64,000 nucleotides of DNA, from contig NZ_JBBODF010000001.1 in NCBI RefSeq assembly GCF_038002825.1, positions 1 through 64,000 of the forward strand, written 5' to 3'. The stretch comes from Paenibacillus sp. FSL H8-0048 (GTDB taxonomy: Bacteria > Bacillota > Bacilli > Paenibacillales > Paenibacillaceae). Made by a program: the position numbers and the translations under genes. Shown piece after piece: positions 7,938-16,082 of this stretch. Positions within the stretch are counted from its first letter, which is position 1. Every line of letters starts with the position of its first letter. The notes beneath the pieces were generated by a model, which worked only from the letters and a program-made list of their open reading frames with translations, was not told the origin of the DNA and did no database searches.

Positions 7938-8110
7938 CTGCAAGAATTGCAACATTGCTGCCTAATATAAGGTGCCCATACTGAAATCCTGCACAAAATG
8001 CAACAAAGCCAGCTCTAACTTGCTCTAAATACCGAAAATACTGCAAATGATGCAACAATGTACCGAAGCCAGTGACATTTCCATATAAATCTTGTAAGAA
8101 GTGCAACAAT
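7938..8110. repeat. Degenerate tandem array, period about 51 bp, four units
   Basis: Units begin at 7938, 7989, 8041 and 8091. Each opens with a short imperfect palindrome of the type CTGCAAGAATTGCAAC, in which CTGCA and TGCAAC arms flank 3-5 bases, followed by about 34 more variable bases. The period matches the arrays at 866 and 15854. The rest of the 7877-8258 gap holds no gene. Confidence 0.65.
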
Positions 8111-8258
8111 GTTACTCAATACAAGCGGTCGATGGGAGAATAAACCCTTAGAATTGGTCAGAAATAGGAAAAGTCCATTCCCTTCCTCATTCCAACATTT
8201 CCCTGTATGATAGAAGAAGCTTGTTGTTCTTCAAAATAAATGATAAGGGGGTTATGGG

Positions 8259-8723
8259 ATGGAGAAGATGATCGTGTTCAAGGGCAAGCGTCCTGCTGAA
8301 TTACTGGCCACTATAAGCGTGATTGCCCTGATGTTATTCTGGATAGGGTATATCCTTCGGTTTGACCGAACTACTCCACTGGAGCATTTTTTGGTCTATC
8401 TCGTCAGCGGGATCGCTATCGTTAATATAGGAATTATGATCTATCGTCTTCTGACCTTTAACCGGGCGTTCAACATAGAAATAAGGCCGGAAGTTCTGCA
8501 GATCAAGGATATAGAGATTGAAGCCTCTGCTATTAAGCGTATTTTCATCAAAGGCTACTTCATGCCCGTGATCGCAGTTAAGCCCAGAGCTTATCTGCTG
8601 GTTACTTATAAATATTGTTTTCGCTACGCCGAGCAGGAAGATCAGGGGATACGGGCGCTAACAGAATGGGCGGAGCATCACCAGATCGAAGTGGTACATA
8701 AGAAGTTTGTTAGATGGCTGTAA
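8259..8723 (+). CDS. Hypothetical membrane protein with a PH-like C-terminal part
   Basis: 154 residues, no firm family. Two membrane segments lie near residues 15-32 (LLATISVIALMLFWIGYIL) and 44-66. The remaining soluble part has strand-like stretches (FNIEIRPEVLQIKDIEIEA, IKRIFIKGYFMPVIAV) followed by a final helix (ALTEWAEHHQIEVV), reminiscent of bacterial PH domains. GGGG lies upstream of the ATG. It is followed on the same strand by VOC, PPOX and methyltransferase genes with short gaps. Confidence 0.55.
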   Translation: MEKMIVFKGKRPAELLATISVIALMLFWIGYILRFDRTTPLEHFLVYLVSGIAIVNIGIMIYRLLTFNRAFNIEIRPEVLQIKDIEIEASAIKRIFIKGYFMPVIAVKPRAYLLVTYKYCFRYAEQEDQGIRALTEWAEHHQIEVVHKKFVRWL

Positions 8724-8760
8724 GTAACCAAGGTAATACGAGACAGGAGGAGCTGCTCAT

Positions 8761-9153
8761 ATGAAAGTCACCGGATTCAGTCATATTACACTTCTGGTAA
8801 GCGATCTTAAAATGTCCCTGGAATTCTATCACGGTATCCTGGGGATGAAGGTTAGACATCACGGCCGAATAGATGCCTATTTGGAGTGGGGCAGCGCTTG
8901 GGTCTGTCTCGTGGAACGGACGGAAGCCGAAGAGCAGCCGGGCGGATTCGCCGGGATGGATCATGTAGCTTTTTATATCGCAGAGGATGATTTCAAGGAA
9001 GCTGTCGGCATCTTGCAGAAGCATCAAGTTGAGATCGTCAGAGGACCTGTGCAGCGGGGAACCGGCTGGTCGGTGAATTTCCTGGACCCGGATAGGATTC
9101 AGCTGGAGCTGCATACTTCCACTCTGGATGAACGGATGCAGGTCTGGCGTTAA
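8761..9153 (+). CDS. VOC-family protein, fosfomycin-resistance FosA/FosB-like
   Basis: 130 residues, the length of FosB-type thiol transferases. Paired beta-alpha-beta-beta-beta modules carry the expected metal ligands H8 (FSHITLLVS), H68 (GMDHVAFYI) and E116 (IQLELHTSTLDER). The order and spacing resemble FosB, including a C-terminal HT-x-TL-x-x-R segment. In Fos enzymes Mn/Mg at this site helps add a thiol or water to the fosfomycin epoxide. The loop before the last strands lacks the full FosB RDRKSIYFTDPDGH pattern (here WSVNFLDPDRIQ), so resistance activity is uncertain and another VOC activity is possible. Confidence 0.65.
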   Translation: MKVTGFSHITLLVSDLKMSLEFYHGILGMKVRHHGRIDAYLEWGSAWVCLVERTEAEEQPGGFAGMDHVAFYIAEDDFKEAVGILQKHQVEIVRGPVQRGTGWSVNFLDPDRIQLELHTSTLDERMQVWR

Positions 9154-9195
9154 GCGGAGTACAGTTACCATAATAATGAGAAACGGGGATGCGGG

Positions 9196-9828
9196 ATGAA
9201 TAAACCTTTTCATGAAATGCTGACATCGGAAAATGAGCTAAGAGAGCTTCTGGGTTATCCGAGTGAAGTGGTGAAACGCAAATCGATTCATCAGCTGGAT
9301 CATCACTGTCGTGATTATATAGCGATGTCCCCTCTGTTATTCTTGTCCACAGCAGATGAACACGGCTCTTGCGATGTCTCTCCGCGCGGGGATGCACCCG
9401 GCTCAGTGCTTGTGCTGGATGAAGGGCATCTGGTCATTCCGGAGCGGCCGGGGAACCGCAGATTGGACTCTTTGCTGAATATCCTGGCTAATCCGCAGAT
9501 CGGTCTGATTTTTATTATCCCGGGACTTGAAGAGACCCTGCGGGTTAACGGGCAAGCCTATATCATTAAAGATGAGCCTATTCTGGACCGGATGCGGGCC
9601 AGAGGCAAGCGGCCTGCGCTGGGAATTGGAGTGAAGGTGGAGGAATGCTATATGCACTGTGCCAAGGCCTTCAAAAGATCGCAGGTCTGGAACCCCGGGA
9701 CTTGGCCTGCTGAAGACTTGCTCCCGTCTGCTCCGGCCATCATTGCGGCGCATGTGAATACAGCGGAGTTCACGGAGGAAGTGGTGCGGCGCGGTATAGA
9801 GGAGAGCTACGAGAAGCGGCTGTATTAA
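9196..9828 (+). CDS. Pyridoxamine 5'-phosphate oxidase-family (PPOX) FMN-binding protein
   Basis: 210 residues of the split-barrel flavin-binding fold. FLSTADEHGSCDVSPRGDAP is the core signature of the MSMEG_1061-like PPOX subfamily, followed by VIPERPGNRRLDSLLNIL and RVNGQAYIIKDEPIL. A C-terminal region VKVEECYMHCAKAFKRSQVW is also typical. Such proteins bind FMN or F420 and act as oxidoreductases on unknown substrates. It begins 42 bases after the VOC gene and ends 12 bases before the methyltransferase, so the three are probably one operon. Confidence 0.8.
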   Translation: MNKPFHEMLTSENELRELLGYPSEVVKRKSIHQLDHHCRDYIAMSPLLFLSTADEHGSCDVSPRGDAPGSVLVLDEGHLVIPERPGNRRLDSLLNILANPQIGLIFIIPGLEETLRVNGQAYIIKDEPILDRMRARGKRPALGIGVKVEECYMHCAKAFKRSQVWNPGTWPAEDLLPSAPAIIAAHVNTAEFTEEVVRRGIEESYEKRLY

Positions 9829-9840
9829 GAAGGGGAGGGA

Positions 9841-10464
9841 ATGGCGGGGATGGATACAGAGCGGCTGATACGGATTTTTGACAGGCAGGCCACGGACTAT
9901 GACCGTAAAAGAGAAGATCCAAAACAGCGGCGCTGGCGCCAGAAGCTGATCGGTTCTGCGAAGGGTGAGGTACTGGAGCTTGCCGTCGGAGCCGGGGCGA
10001 ACTTCCCATTCTATCCTCAAGGCGTCAAGATCACGGCTGCGGACTTCAGCGGAGCCATGGTTGAGAAGGCCAGACGGGCCGCCGGACAGTACCGGCTGGA
10101 CGCGGATTGTATATGTGCGGATATCGAAGACATGAGCTTTGCTGCGCATTCGTTCGATACCATTGTCTCCACGCTGTCCTTATGCAGCTATAAGAACCCG
10201 CTGAACCTGCTGGAGAAGCTTAACCGCTGGTGTAAGCCGGACGGCACCATCCTGCTTCTGGAGCATGGAATTGGTTCTAACCTCTTGGTCACTACGCTGC
10301 AACGGGCGCTGAATCCGTTGCTCTATCGTATATACGGCTGCCATCAGACCCGGGATATTCTCGGACTGGTCCGGGAGTCGGGGATGCAGATCACTAGAGT
10401 GGAGAGCTATTCGCTGAATATGGTGCATTTGATCTGGGCGGGGCCTGAGGAACAACAACTATGA
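9841..10464 (+). CDS. Class I SAM-dependent methyltransferase (UbiE-like)
   Basis: 207 residues. Motif I VLELAVGAGANFPFY binds SAM. The acidic loop is ITAADFSGAMVEKAR, motif II is ADIEDMSFAAHSFDTIVS, and LLLEHGI is a post-motif strand. This architecture matches methyltransferase type 11 proteins of the UbiE/MenG group, but the quinone-specific motifs are not evident and the substrate is unknown. It is the last gene of the VOC-PPOX-methyltransferase run; a large inverted repeat follows. Confidence 0.8.
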   Translation: MAGMDTERLIRIFDRQATDYDRKREDPKQRRWRQKLIGSAKGEVLELAVGAGANFPFYPQGVKITAADFSGAMVEKARRAAGQYRLDADCICADIEDMSFAAHSFDTIVSTLSLCSYKNPLNLLEKLNRWCKPDGTILLLEHGIGSNLLVTTLQRALNPLLYRIYGCHQTRDILGLVRESGMQITRVESYSLNMVHLIWAGPEEQQL

Positions 10465-10491
10465 CTTGTTAAACCCCATCCACCCCAAATC

Positions 10492-10675
10492 TAACGGACC
10501 GGAGAGATCATATCCCCGCGAAAACGCCACTTTTTGCAGCGTAACGGACTCAGGCGGCCTTATAGTCTCTCTATGAGACGTTTCGGAGCTGACGTGCAAA
10601 GGATAAGGCCTGTGGAGTCCGTTACTCGCCCAATTGGCGGCTTTCTTCCCAAAGAAGAGCACCTCAGTCCGTTAC
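10492..10675. repeat. Large imperfect inverted repeat flanked by further TAACGGAC sites
   Basis: GTAACGGACTCAGGC...CTTAT (10541-10564) is complementary to ATAAGGCCTGTGGAGTCCGTTAC (10602-10625), giving a stem of about 22 bp around a 37-base loop. A further TAACGGAC lies at about 10492 and GTCCGTTA at about 10668, making a symmetric outer pair. No ORF lies within. It occupies most of the 10465-10828 gap and may be a palindromic mobile or structural repeat. Confidence 0.65.
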
Positions 10676-10775
10676 GTTAAACCAAACGCCCCTGAAGAAC
10701 AAGGCTCGCTTGGAAAAAGATGTGATCTTAAGGAGGAGTGCGTCTGCTCCACTATTTTAAATCTGATGCAGAACT

Positions 10776-10817
10776 AGAGCTGTCCTCCAGCCGTTCCATG
10801 GCTTGGAAGACAGCTCT
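10776..10817. terminator. Possible terminator hairpin 3' of the SDR gene
   Basis: A perfect 9-bp stem AGAGCTGTC/GACAGCTCT, with further partial pairing inside, lies just downstream of the minus-strand SDR gene. Only a short TTTA follows on the plus strand and no T-run on the minus strand, so terminator activity is uncertain. Confidence 0.4.
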
Positions 10818-10828
10818 TTATTCCAGAA

Positions 10829-11593
10829 TCAGACGGCTGTCCAGCCCCCGTCCACATACAGCGTCTGGCCTGTCGTGTAGCTGGAGGCATCCGAGGCGAA
10901 GTAGAGGACAGCGCCGTTCAATTCATCGGGATTGCCGGGACGGCCCATGGGGCATAGCGTATTATACTGCTCCAGGAAGCGGTCCTGATAGAGCGCGCGT
11001 GTCATCCCGCTGGGGAACAGGCTGGGTCCGATTGCATTCACTGTGATTCCGTAAGGAGCGAGTGTCGCGCCCATGCCGCGGGTCAGATTCACGACAGCAC
11101 CTTTGGAGGCATTATAGGCATGCAGGGCAGCGAGCTTGCTGCCCTTCACACCACAGATGGAAGCAAGGTTGATAATGCGGCCTTGCCCACGTTCTTTCAT
11201 GGCCGGGATCACCGCTTTGGACATGAGAAAAATACTTTTCACATTGGTATCCATCACCCGGTCCCATTCCGCTTCGTCCAGTTCCTCGACAGAGCCTGCG
11301 GAGGCGACTCCGGCATTATTCACCAGGATGTCTAGCTGCCCGAAATGCTCCAGAATGCTCGCTACCGCCGATTCAATCTCTGCCCCGCAGGTTACGTCAC
11401 ATTGGAGCGGAAGCACCCGGCGGCCCTGGGCTTCAATCTGTCGCCGCGCCGGTTCCAGCCCGTCCACTCTTACATCCAGCAGGGCAACATCCGCCCCTTG
11501 CCCGGACAGAGCTTGGACTAATTCTGTGCCTATCCCCCCGGCTGCTCCTGTCACCACCGCCACTTTTCCGCTCAAATCAAATGGCTTTCTCAC
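10829..11593 (-). CDS. SDR-family NAD(P)-dependent oxidoreductase
   Basis: 254 residues, a classical short-chain dehydrogenase. The nucleotide loop is TGAAGGIG (15-22), the NNAG motif is at about 92, the catalytic serine is S145 (NLASICG) and the Y160-x3-K164 pair is in AYNASKGAV. The C-terminal YTTGQTLYVDGGW is the usual end. Asp40 after the second strand suggests NAD preference. It follows the acetoacetate decarboxylase-like gene by 13 bases, so it probably reduces a beta-keto or ketone intermediate of the same pathway. Confidence 0.88.
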   Translation of the reverse strand: MRKPFDLSGKVAVVTGAAGGIGTELVQALSGQGADVALLDVRVDGLEPARRQIEAQGRRVLPLQCDVTCGAEIESAVASILEHFGQLDILVNNAGVASAGSVEELDEAEWDRVMDTNVKSIFLMSKAVIPAMKERGQGRIINLASICGVKGSKLAALHAYNASKGAVVNLTRGMGATLAPYGITVNAIGPSLFPSGMTRALYQDRFLEQYNTLCPMGRPGNPDELNGAVLYFASDASSYTTGQTLYVDGGWTAV

Positions 11594-11606
11594 CGGTACA
11601 CCTCCA

Positions 11607-12392
11607 TTAATTCCACCAGTCCCAGCGTAAGTTGGAGTAAGGAAGGAACTCTACAGGATCTACAGCAGTCAGCACCTCACCTCGTTCAAGGACGGTATTG
11701 CTGACCGTGTAGATGCCGCCCAGCATACGGACGACTTCCAGCTCGGCCCAGGGGTCATGCGGAGAGTCATGCAGGTGAATCTCTGCTTCTGCCGCTGTAC
11801 GCACGCTGACATCCATAGAGGCTGTCTGCCGGATCAGCAGCGGTCCAAGATCGAAGCCGCGGCCATCCGGGGACTTGGAATACTTCATGTTGAAGACAGG
11901 CAGCCCCTTACCGTAATGCTCTGAGATGATACGCTGTCCGTCTGCGGCATTCATTTTACCGCTAAGCGCAGCCTCTACATGGAAGAATTCAGTGCCCCGC
12001 CGGGAGACGCTGCCTGCCACATGCTGATCCTCCTTCTGGAGACTGATGTCGGCCATCTTCTTGGGGAAGCCGTAAATCTCACGCCCCAGGCCCATCGCGA
12101 TATCATCGCTGATCGGCATGGACAGGCAGTAGGTGCCCGGTTGCCCGTTGTAGGCTGCCAGAACGAAGACTGCGGCTTCACGGTAAGGCTCGCAGAAGCT
12201 GGTGCGGGGATAGTTAGCTACAAAAGCGTGCACAAGCGGCCTAGGACCCGGTGTAAGCGGGGCGGGCAGAATGCTGCGGATCACTTCGGGCGAAGTCTCC
12301 CAATAGACGGTTAGTGTCTCGGCATTATAGAAGGTCGTAGGTGTATTTACTCTTTTTGTAATCTCATTCACATCTTTTACGAAGCTGCTCAT
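11607..12392 (-). CDS. Acetoacetate decarboxylase-family protein
   Basis: 261 residues. GLGREIYGFPKKMADISLQ (101-119) carries the paired lysines K111/K112 that match the Schiff-base lysine and its pKa-shifting neighbour in acetoacetate decarboxylase. The N-terminal strand YWETSPEVIRSILPAPLTP and the FHVEAAL region also fit. Such enzymes decarboxylate acetoacetate or act as aldolase-dehydratases on related beta-keto acids, so the exact reaction is open. The gene is first in a two-gene operon with the SDR gene and is divergent from a PucR-family regulator that may control it. Confidence 0.85.
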   Translation of the reverse strand: MSSFVKDVNEITKRVNTPTTFYNAETLTVYWETSPEVIRSILPAPLTPGPRPLVHAFVANYPRTSFCEPYREAAVFVLAAYNGQPGTYCLSMPISDDIAMGLGREIYGFPKKMADISLQKEDQHVAGSVSRRGTEFFHVEAALSGKMNAADGQRIISEHYGKGLPVFNMKYSKSPDGRGFDLGPLLIRQTASMDVSVRTAAEAEIHLHDSPHDPWAELEVVRMLGGIYTVSNTVLERGEVLTAVDPVEFLPYSNLRWDWWN

Positions 12393-12487
12393 CTGAATTT
12401 CCTCCTGTGTTATAGGGTCACGAATAATGTAACATGACTATTCCAGTGATTATATATATGGAAAATATAAAAATAAATGGGAATCTT

Positions 12488-12506
12488 GTGCGCGGCGCAC
12501 TATAAT
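12488..12506. promoter_or_regulatory. Palindrome abutting a -10 box upstream of the PucR gene
   Basis: The palindrome GTGCGCGGCGCAC (12488-12500) directly abuts TATAAT (12501-12506), 19 bases before the PucR start codon. A repressor or activator bound there would overlap the promoter. No good -35 box was seen at 17-bp spacing. Use by the regulator or for the divergent ADC/SDR operon is inferred. Confidence 0.4.
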
Positions 12507-12524
12507 AAGCAGGGGGTGAGAGCG

Positions 12525-14114
12525 ATGAGTGTTACCTTTGAACAGATAAGCAGACATTTTAGTAAGCAAGCCGTACATATCCAGTGGAACAAAGCATTAA
12601 CGACAGCTTATTCAGATACGATGCTGATTACGAAGAGCCTGAAGCATTTTGCACCTGAATATATCTATGTGGGCTACCAGTCCGGATTGCCGGATCACGC
12701 AGAAGGGGTGGAGCAAGCCAGCCTGATGCTAATTAACGACATGGTGGAGCCAGCTTCGGGCCGGCAGCAGCAGATGTACAGCGGACAGAACCGTATGGAA
12801 TTCGGGGCGGAGGAGGATGTATTCGAGCTCTATAATCAGATCCGGGTGCTGTTCCTGGAAGAAGCTGAACGGGAGCAGACTAAGGGCAGGATGCTTGAGG
12901 CCTGTGTCGCCGGCAAAGGATTGGAAGCAATCGTCTGTGCGGCAGCGGAGCTGATGGGCAATCCGGTGATTATCATCGATGTAAGCTATAAGATTCTGGC
13001 TGCTTCGGACTGTAGCGGGGTTACCGATCCCATCTGGAACGATAATCTGCACAAAGGATACTGCTCCTATGATTTCATAGCTGCCGTCCATCAACTGAAG
13101 AGCGTACAGACCGGCATAGAGTCGCTGGAGGCTTACGAAGTGGAATGCAGCGGAAGCCAGGTGACCAAGCTGGTCGCCAAGATCAGAATTGGCAGCAAGC
13201 CAGTCGGCAATGTAATTGTGCTGGGCGACACACGCCCGATTGAACAGAGTGATCATGAGCTGGCGGGTTTTACGGCCGGGCTGGTAGCGGCGGAGCTGGC
13301 GAAGAATAGCTTTTACCGGAACTCCAGTCAGGCGGAATATGAAGAGCTAATCTATGGATTACTGGAGAATGAAGAGAACGGACCGCTACTTATTCAGGAG
13401 AGTCTGCGGAGCGGTATGCATCTGCCCAAGGGCAGATTGTCCGTTCTGGTGCTGGAGCTTGCGGGGTATGATGTTTCTGTTTCCGGTAAACACACCGGTT
13501 ATTTAAGAGATCAGCTGCATCTGCATTTCGGTGAGGAGCGGCTGATCTTTTACCATGAGTATATGGTGGGGGTAAGTGAAGGTGAGTCTGCATCGTCCAG
13601 GTCAAGAGAGGTTGATCCAAGCTTGCGGGAATTTCTCGTCAGCCATCAGATCCGCCTGGGAATCAGCCGGGAATTCACCGACCTCACGGACTGCCGCAAA
13701 TATTACTTACAGGCGCTCAAAGCGCTGGAGATCGGGCGGATCGTCTGGCCGGCGGAGCCGCGTGTGCTATACGCTGATGTGCAGCTGTATGACCTGTTAT
13801 CCCCGCATGCGCAGCGTGATTCCCGGGATGTCAGCCATCCGGCGCTTACGGTCCTGCGTGAATTCGATGAGAAGCATCATGCGGACTTGTACCATACCCT
13901 CTATTCCTATTTGAAGAACAATCAGCAGCTGCAAAAGACCGCAGACGAGCTATTCGTACACCGCAACACTTTGCGGTACCGCTTACGCCAGATCGACGAA
14001 TTGATCCAGCTTGATTTGAGCAAGATCGATCATGTGCTGAGGCTGTATATGTCCTATCAAATGACGGACTATCTGGAAAAGCTGGGTGGGGGAGAGAGCC
14101 CTTGTTGCTCCTGA
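12525..14114 (+). CDS. PucR-family transcriptional regulator
   Basis: 529 residues from ATG 12525, which has GGGGGTGA just upstream; an in-frame start at 12477 lacks a site. The middle has a sensor-like region (LMGNPVIIIDVSYKILAASD). A GGDEF-like CdaR region follows at about 300-420, and the PucR C-terminal HTH is NNQQLQKTADELFVHRNTLR followed by YRLRQIDELIQLDL. PucR proteins are metabolite-responsive regulators of catabolic genes. Divergence from the ADC/SDR operon makes that the likely target. Confidence 0.85.
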   Translation: MSVTFEQISRHFSKQAVHIQWNKALTTAYSDTMLITKSLKHFAPEYIYVGYQSGLPDHAEGVEQASLMLINDMVEPASGRQQQMYSGQNRMEFGAEEDVFELYNQIRVLFLEEAEREQTKGRMLEACVAGKGLEAIVCAAAELMGNPVIIIDVSYKILAASDCSGVTDPIWNDNLHKGYCSYDFIAAVHQLKSVQTGIESLEAYEVECSGSQVTKLVAKIRIGSKPVGNVIVLGDTRPIEQSDHELAGFTAGLVAAELAKNSFYRNSSQAEYEELIYGLLENEENGPLLIQESLRSGMHLPKGRLSVLVLELAGYDVSVSGKHTGYLRDQLHLHFGEERLIFYHEYMVGVSEGESASSRSREVDPSLREFLVSHQIRLGISREFTDLTDCRKYYLQALKALEIGRIVWPAEPRVLYADVQLYDLLSPHAQRDSRDVSHPALTVLREFDEKHHADLYHTLYSYLKNNQQLQKTADELFVHRNTLRYRLRQIDELIQLDLSKIDHVLRLYMSYQMTDYLEKLGGGESPCCS

Positions 14115-14115
14115 T

Positions 14116-14649
14116 TCACTTTAGGGCAGGGGACCAGTGCTCCCGCATCAGCTTCATACACGTCTGAGGCTCATCCTCCACTTCTCTGCAAGGCTCGCAC
14201 CCCTCGAACCCGAACTTACGCACCGTTGCCATCGAAGCAGCGTTCTGCGGATGGGTCAGGATATAGATAGAGTCCGCATCAAGCTGTGTGAAGCACGTGT
14301 CGAGAAGTATGGGCAGAGCCTCCGACATATAACCTTGCCCCCAATAATCCTTCCAGATGTCATACCCGATCTCCACCTGCTTCCGCTCTGCGTCCCAGTA
14401 ATGATAGCCGCAGGTGCCAATGAAGGCATGGGTCTCCCGGTCAAACATCCCATAGCGGTGATGGCCTTTGCCCTCAGGCTGGGCGTAATGCTCAATGATC
14501 TCCACAGCTTCGTTGTAATCGCAGGGCGGCTCACTGAAGTATCGGCACATGTCCGGGTCCGAGAATTGCCGGTAGACTGCATCGATGTCAGACTGATTGA
14601 GTAGGCGAAAGTGTAATCGTGTAGTGTTAAAGGGTTCGATTAGATTCAT
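14116..14649 (-). CDS. GNAT acetyltransferase, RimJ/RimL type
   Basis: 177 residues. FNTTRLHFRLLNQSDIDAVY is the RimL-type start, IGTCGYHYWDAERKQVEIGY the central strands, and DYWGQGYMSEALPILL the acetyl-CoA loop (Q-x-x-G-x-G/A-like). HPQNAASMATVRKFGFEGCE is the C-terminal signature. The family acetylates protein N-termini or small amines; no substrate can be assigned. The stop lies 2 bases from the convergent PucR stop, so the two share a 3' end without a visible terminator. Confidence 0.85.
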   Translation of the reverse strand: MNLIEPFNTTRLHFRLLNQSDIDAVYRQFSDPDMCRYFSEPPCDYNEAVEIIEHYAQPEGKGHHRYGMFDRETHAFIGTCGYHYWDAERKQVEIGYDIWKDYWGQGYMSEALPILLDTCFTQLDADSIYILTHPQNAASMATVRKFGFEGCEPCREVEDEPQTCMKLMREHWSPALK

Positions 14650-14785
14650 TGTTGATTCTCCTATTCATGGGCAATATTTCATATTGTCATTATGCGATCA
14701 TATCATCGGGCTGTCTATGATCATGAACCTGATGTTAATGTGTGGTAAAATACTAAAATGCTATAACCATTGAAAGGGGTGTGCC

Positions 14786-15621
14786 TATGGGGCGCATTCC
14801 CGCAGAAGATCGAGGCAGCGGCGGTGAAGCCTACAACAGCCTTTACTTTATTCGAACAGAGATTGCAAAAGCCGTCTTCCCTTGGCCTGGCCCAGGCTAC
14901 ACTGGTTAACCGGATCGGCCAAATGACACAGACAGAGGCGAACCTCGCTGTGCTGCATCTGGAGAACGCACTGAAGGCTTACCTGCCCACGGCAACCACA
15001 CTTATGAATGCGCCTGTCGTTTAACTCAATATCAAGAACATATATAAGCCTGGCATGCCTATGGTGCTCGCACGCTCTAAGGTGAAACAGGCTGAGGTCC
15101 GAATGGTCCTCCAGGATCTGGAGGGCATGGGCTACAAGCTGGTGGAGGATGGGGGATTCGTACCAGCTATTCCTTATAAGAGCTTCAAAGTCTTTACAGC
15201 TTATGTCAGTAAGGATCTGCAGGTCTATATTGACTTGATGGCGACAGAGTCGGAGCAGCCGATGGTAGCTGGTGAAAGGTTGATGGTGGACTGGTACCAG
15301 GTCATTGACCGGACCGTGCAATACGAGGATTTTGTGCAGACATATAAGACCTCTAACCGCGTTGCGGCGATGACGGAAGCGCTGGAACGCGCCAAGAGAA
15401 TTGTGTTCAACGGCACGCCCAAGACTCCGCTGTTCGACAAGAAGACACAGGTCATGCTGGAACAAGCGGCGATAGCTTACGAGAATACTTTGTCGGAAGC
15501 AGGCCCGGAGAGAATTGAGGGCAGCAGGCTGCTGACGGAGCTGGATGATTTCCTGCTGCTTGTGATGGAGAATGGCGATAAGCGCACACAGGCTGTTATT
15601 GATTATCTGAAAGCCTTGTAA
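14786..15621 (+). pseudogene. Hypothetical protein gene broken by a nonsense codon (and probably a frameshift)
   Basis: Two stretches of open frame, ending at 15024 and starting again at 15027, are in the same reading frame and separated only by TAA (15022-15024). Together they would give about 280 residues. The helical 5' part has GAFPQKIEAAAVKPTTAFTL and the 3' part has FVPAIPYKSFKVFTAYVSKD. The best start, ATG 14786 with AAAGGGG upstream, is one base out of frame. Removing one G of the GGGG after that ATG would restore MGAFPQKIEAAA. The family is not recognised. The 3' part could still be made from ATG 15055. Confidence 0.6.
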
Positions 15622-15652
15622 ATTTAAGGAGCCATTATAATTGTATTAGAGG

Positions 15653-15687
15653 AACCGGGCTGCTTACCCATGCAGCTCCGGTTTTTT
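15653..15687 (+). terminator. Rho-independent terminator
   Basis: The stem AACCGGGCTGC/GCAGCTCCGGTT with an 8-base loop is followed by TTTTTT. It lies 30 bases after the broken gene. Confidence 0.85.
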
Positions 15688-15746
15688 GGTTAAAAAATAA
15701 GAATTTATATGCTTCACACGATAACTTATCCTTCTATTTCTCGCTG

Positions 15747-15783
15747 AAACGGTACCGTCCTTTAAAGGACGGCAAAGCCGTTT
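15747..15783. repeat. Dispersed nested hairpin, copy 2
   Basis: AAACGG...CCGTTT encloses CCGTCCTTT/AAAGGACGG. The core is almost base-for-base identical to the copy at 1125, with shared flanks (CTTCTATTTCTCGC before, CCACTTGTT after), and lies in the same orientation. As in copy 1, it lies close to a 51-52-bp tandem array. Confidence 0.8.
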
Positions 15784-15853
15784 CCACTTGTTTAGGAATT
15801 TGTGATTTACGTCTGCAAGTGGATAAGTGCTCTTTACGGAGGAGGGGACAGGT

Positions 15854-16082
15854 ATGTAATCGAAAAACCGATTACAATCAGCACCCGCAAGCTGTGTGGG
15901 CCAAATGTAATCGAAAAACCGATTACAATCAGCACACGCAAGCTGTGCGGGCCAATGTAATCGAAAAACCGATTACAATCAGCACCCGCAAGCTGTGTGG
16001 GCCAAATGTAATCGAAAAACCGATTACAATAAGCACCCGCAAGCTGTGTGAGCCAAATGTAATCGAAAAATCGATTACAATT
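15854..16082. repeat. Tandem array, 50-51-bp unit, four full copies plus a final palindrome
   Basis: Units start at 15854, 15905, 15955, 16006 and 16057. Each starts with the palindrome TGTAATCG-AAAAAC-CGATTACA type and continues with CAGCACCCGCAAGCTGTGTG and GGCCAA. The last copy has even longer arms (TGTAATCGA/TCGATTACA). An open frame through it simply reflects a 17-codon periodicity. No cas genes and no unique spacers are present. Confidence 0.9.

Noticed and set aside
7927..8109. A 60-codon minus-strand frame
   Set aside because: It coincides with the degenerate 51-bp array and has no binding site.
10738..11046. A plus-strand frame with GGAGGA and a GTG start, overlapping the SDR gene
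   Set aside because: Only the first 30 codons lie outside the SDR gene, the spacing of the site to GTG is one base, and the rest is antisense to a clear enzyme gene.
15854..16082. CRISPR array
   Set aside because: Units are contiguous with no unique spacers, the repeat contains its own palindrome, and there are no cas genes in the window.
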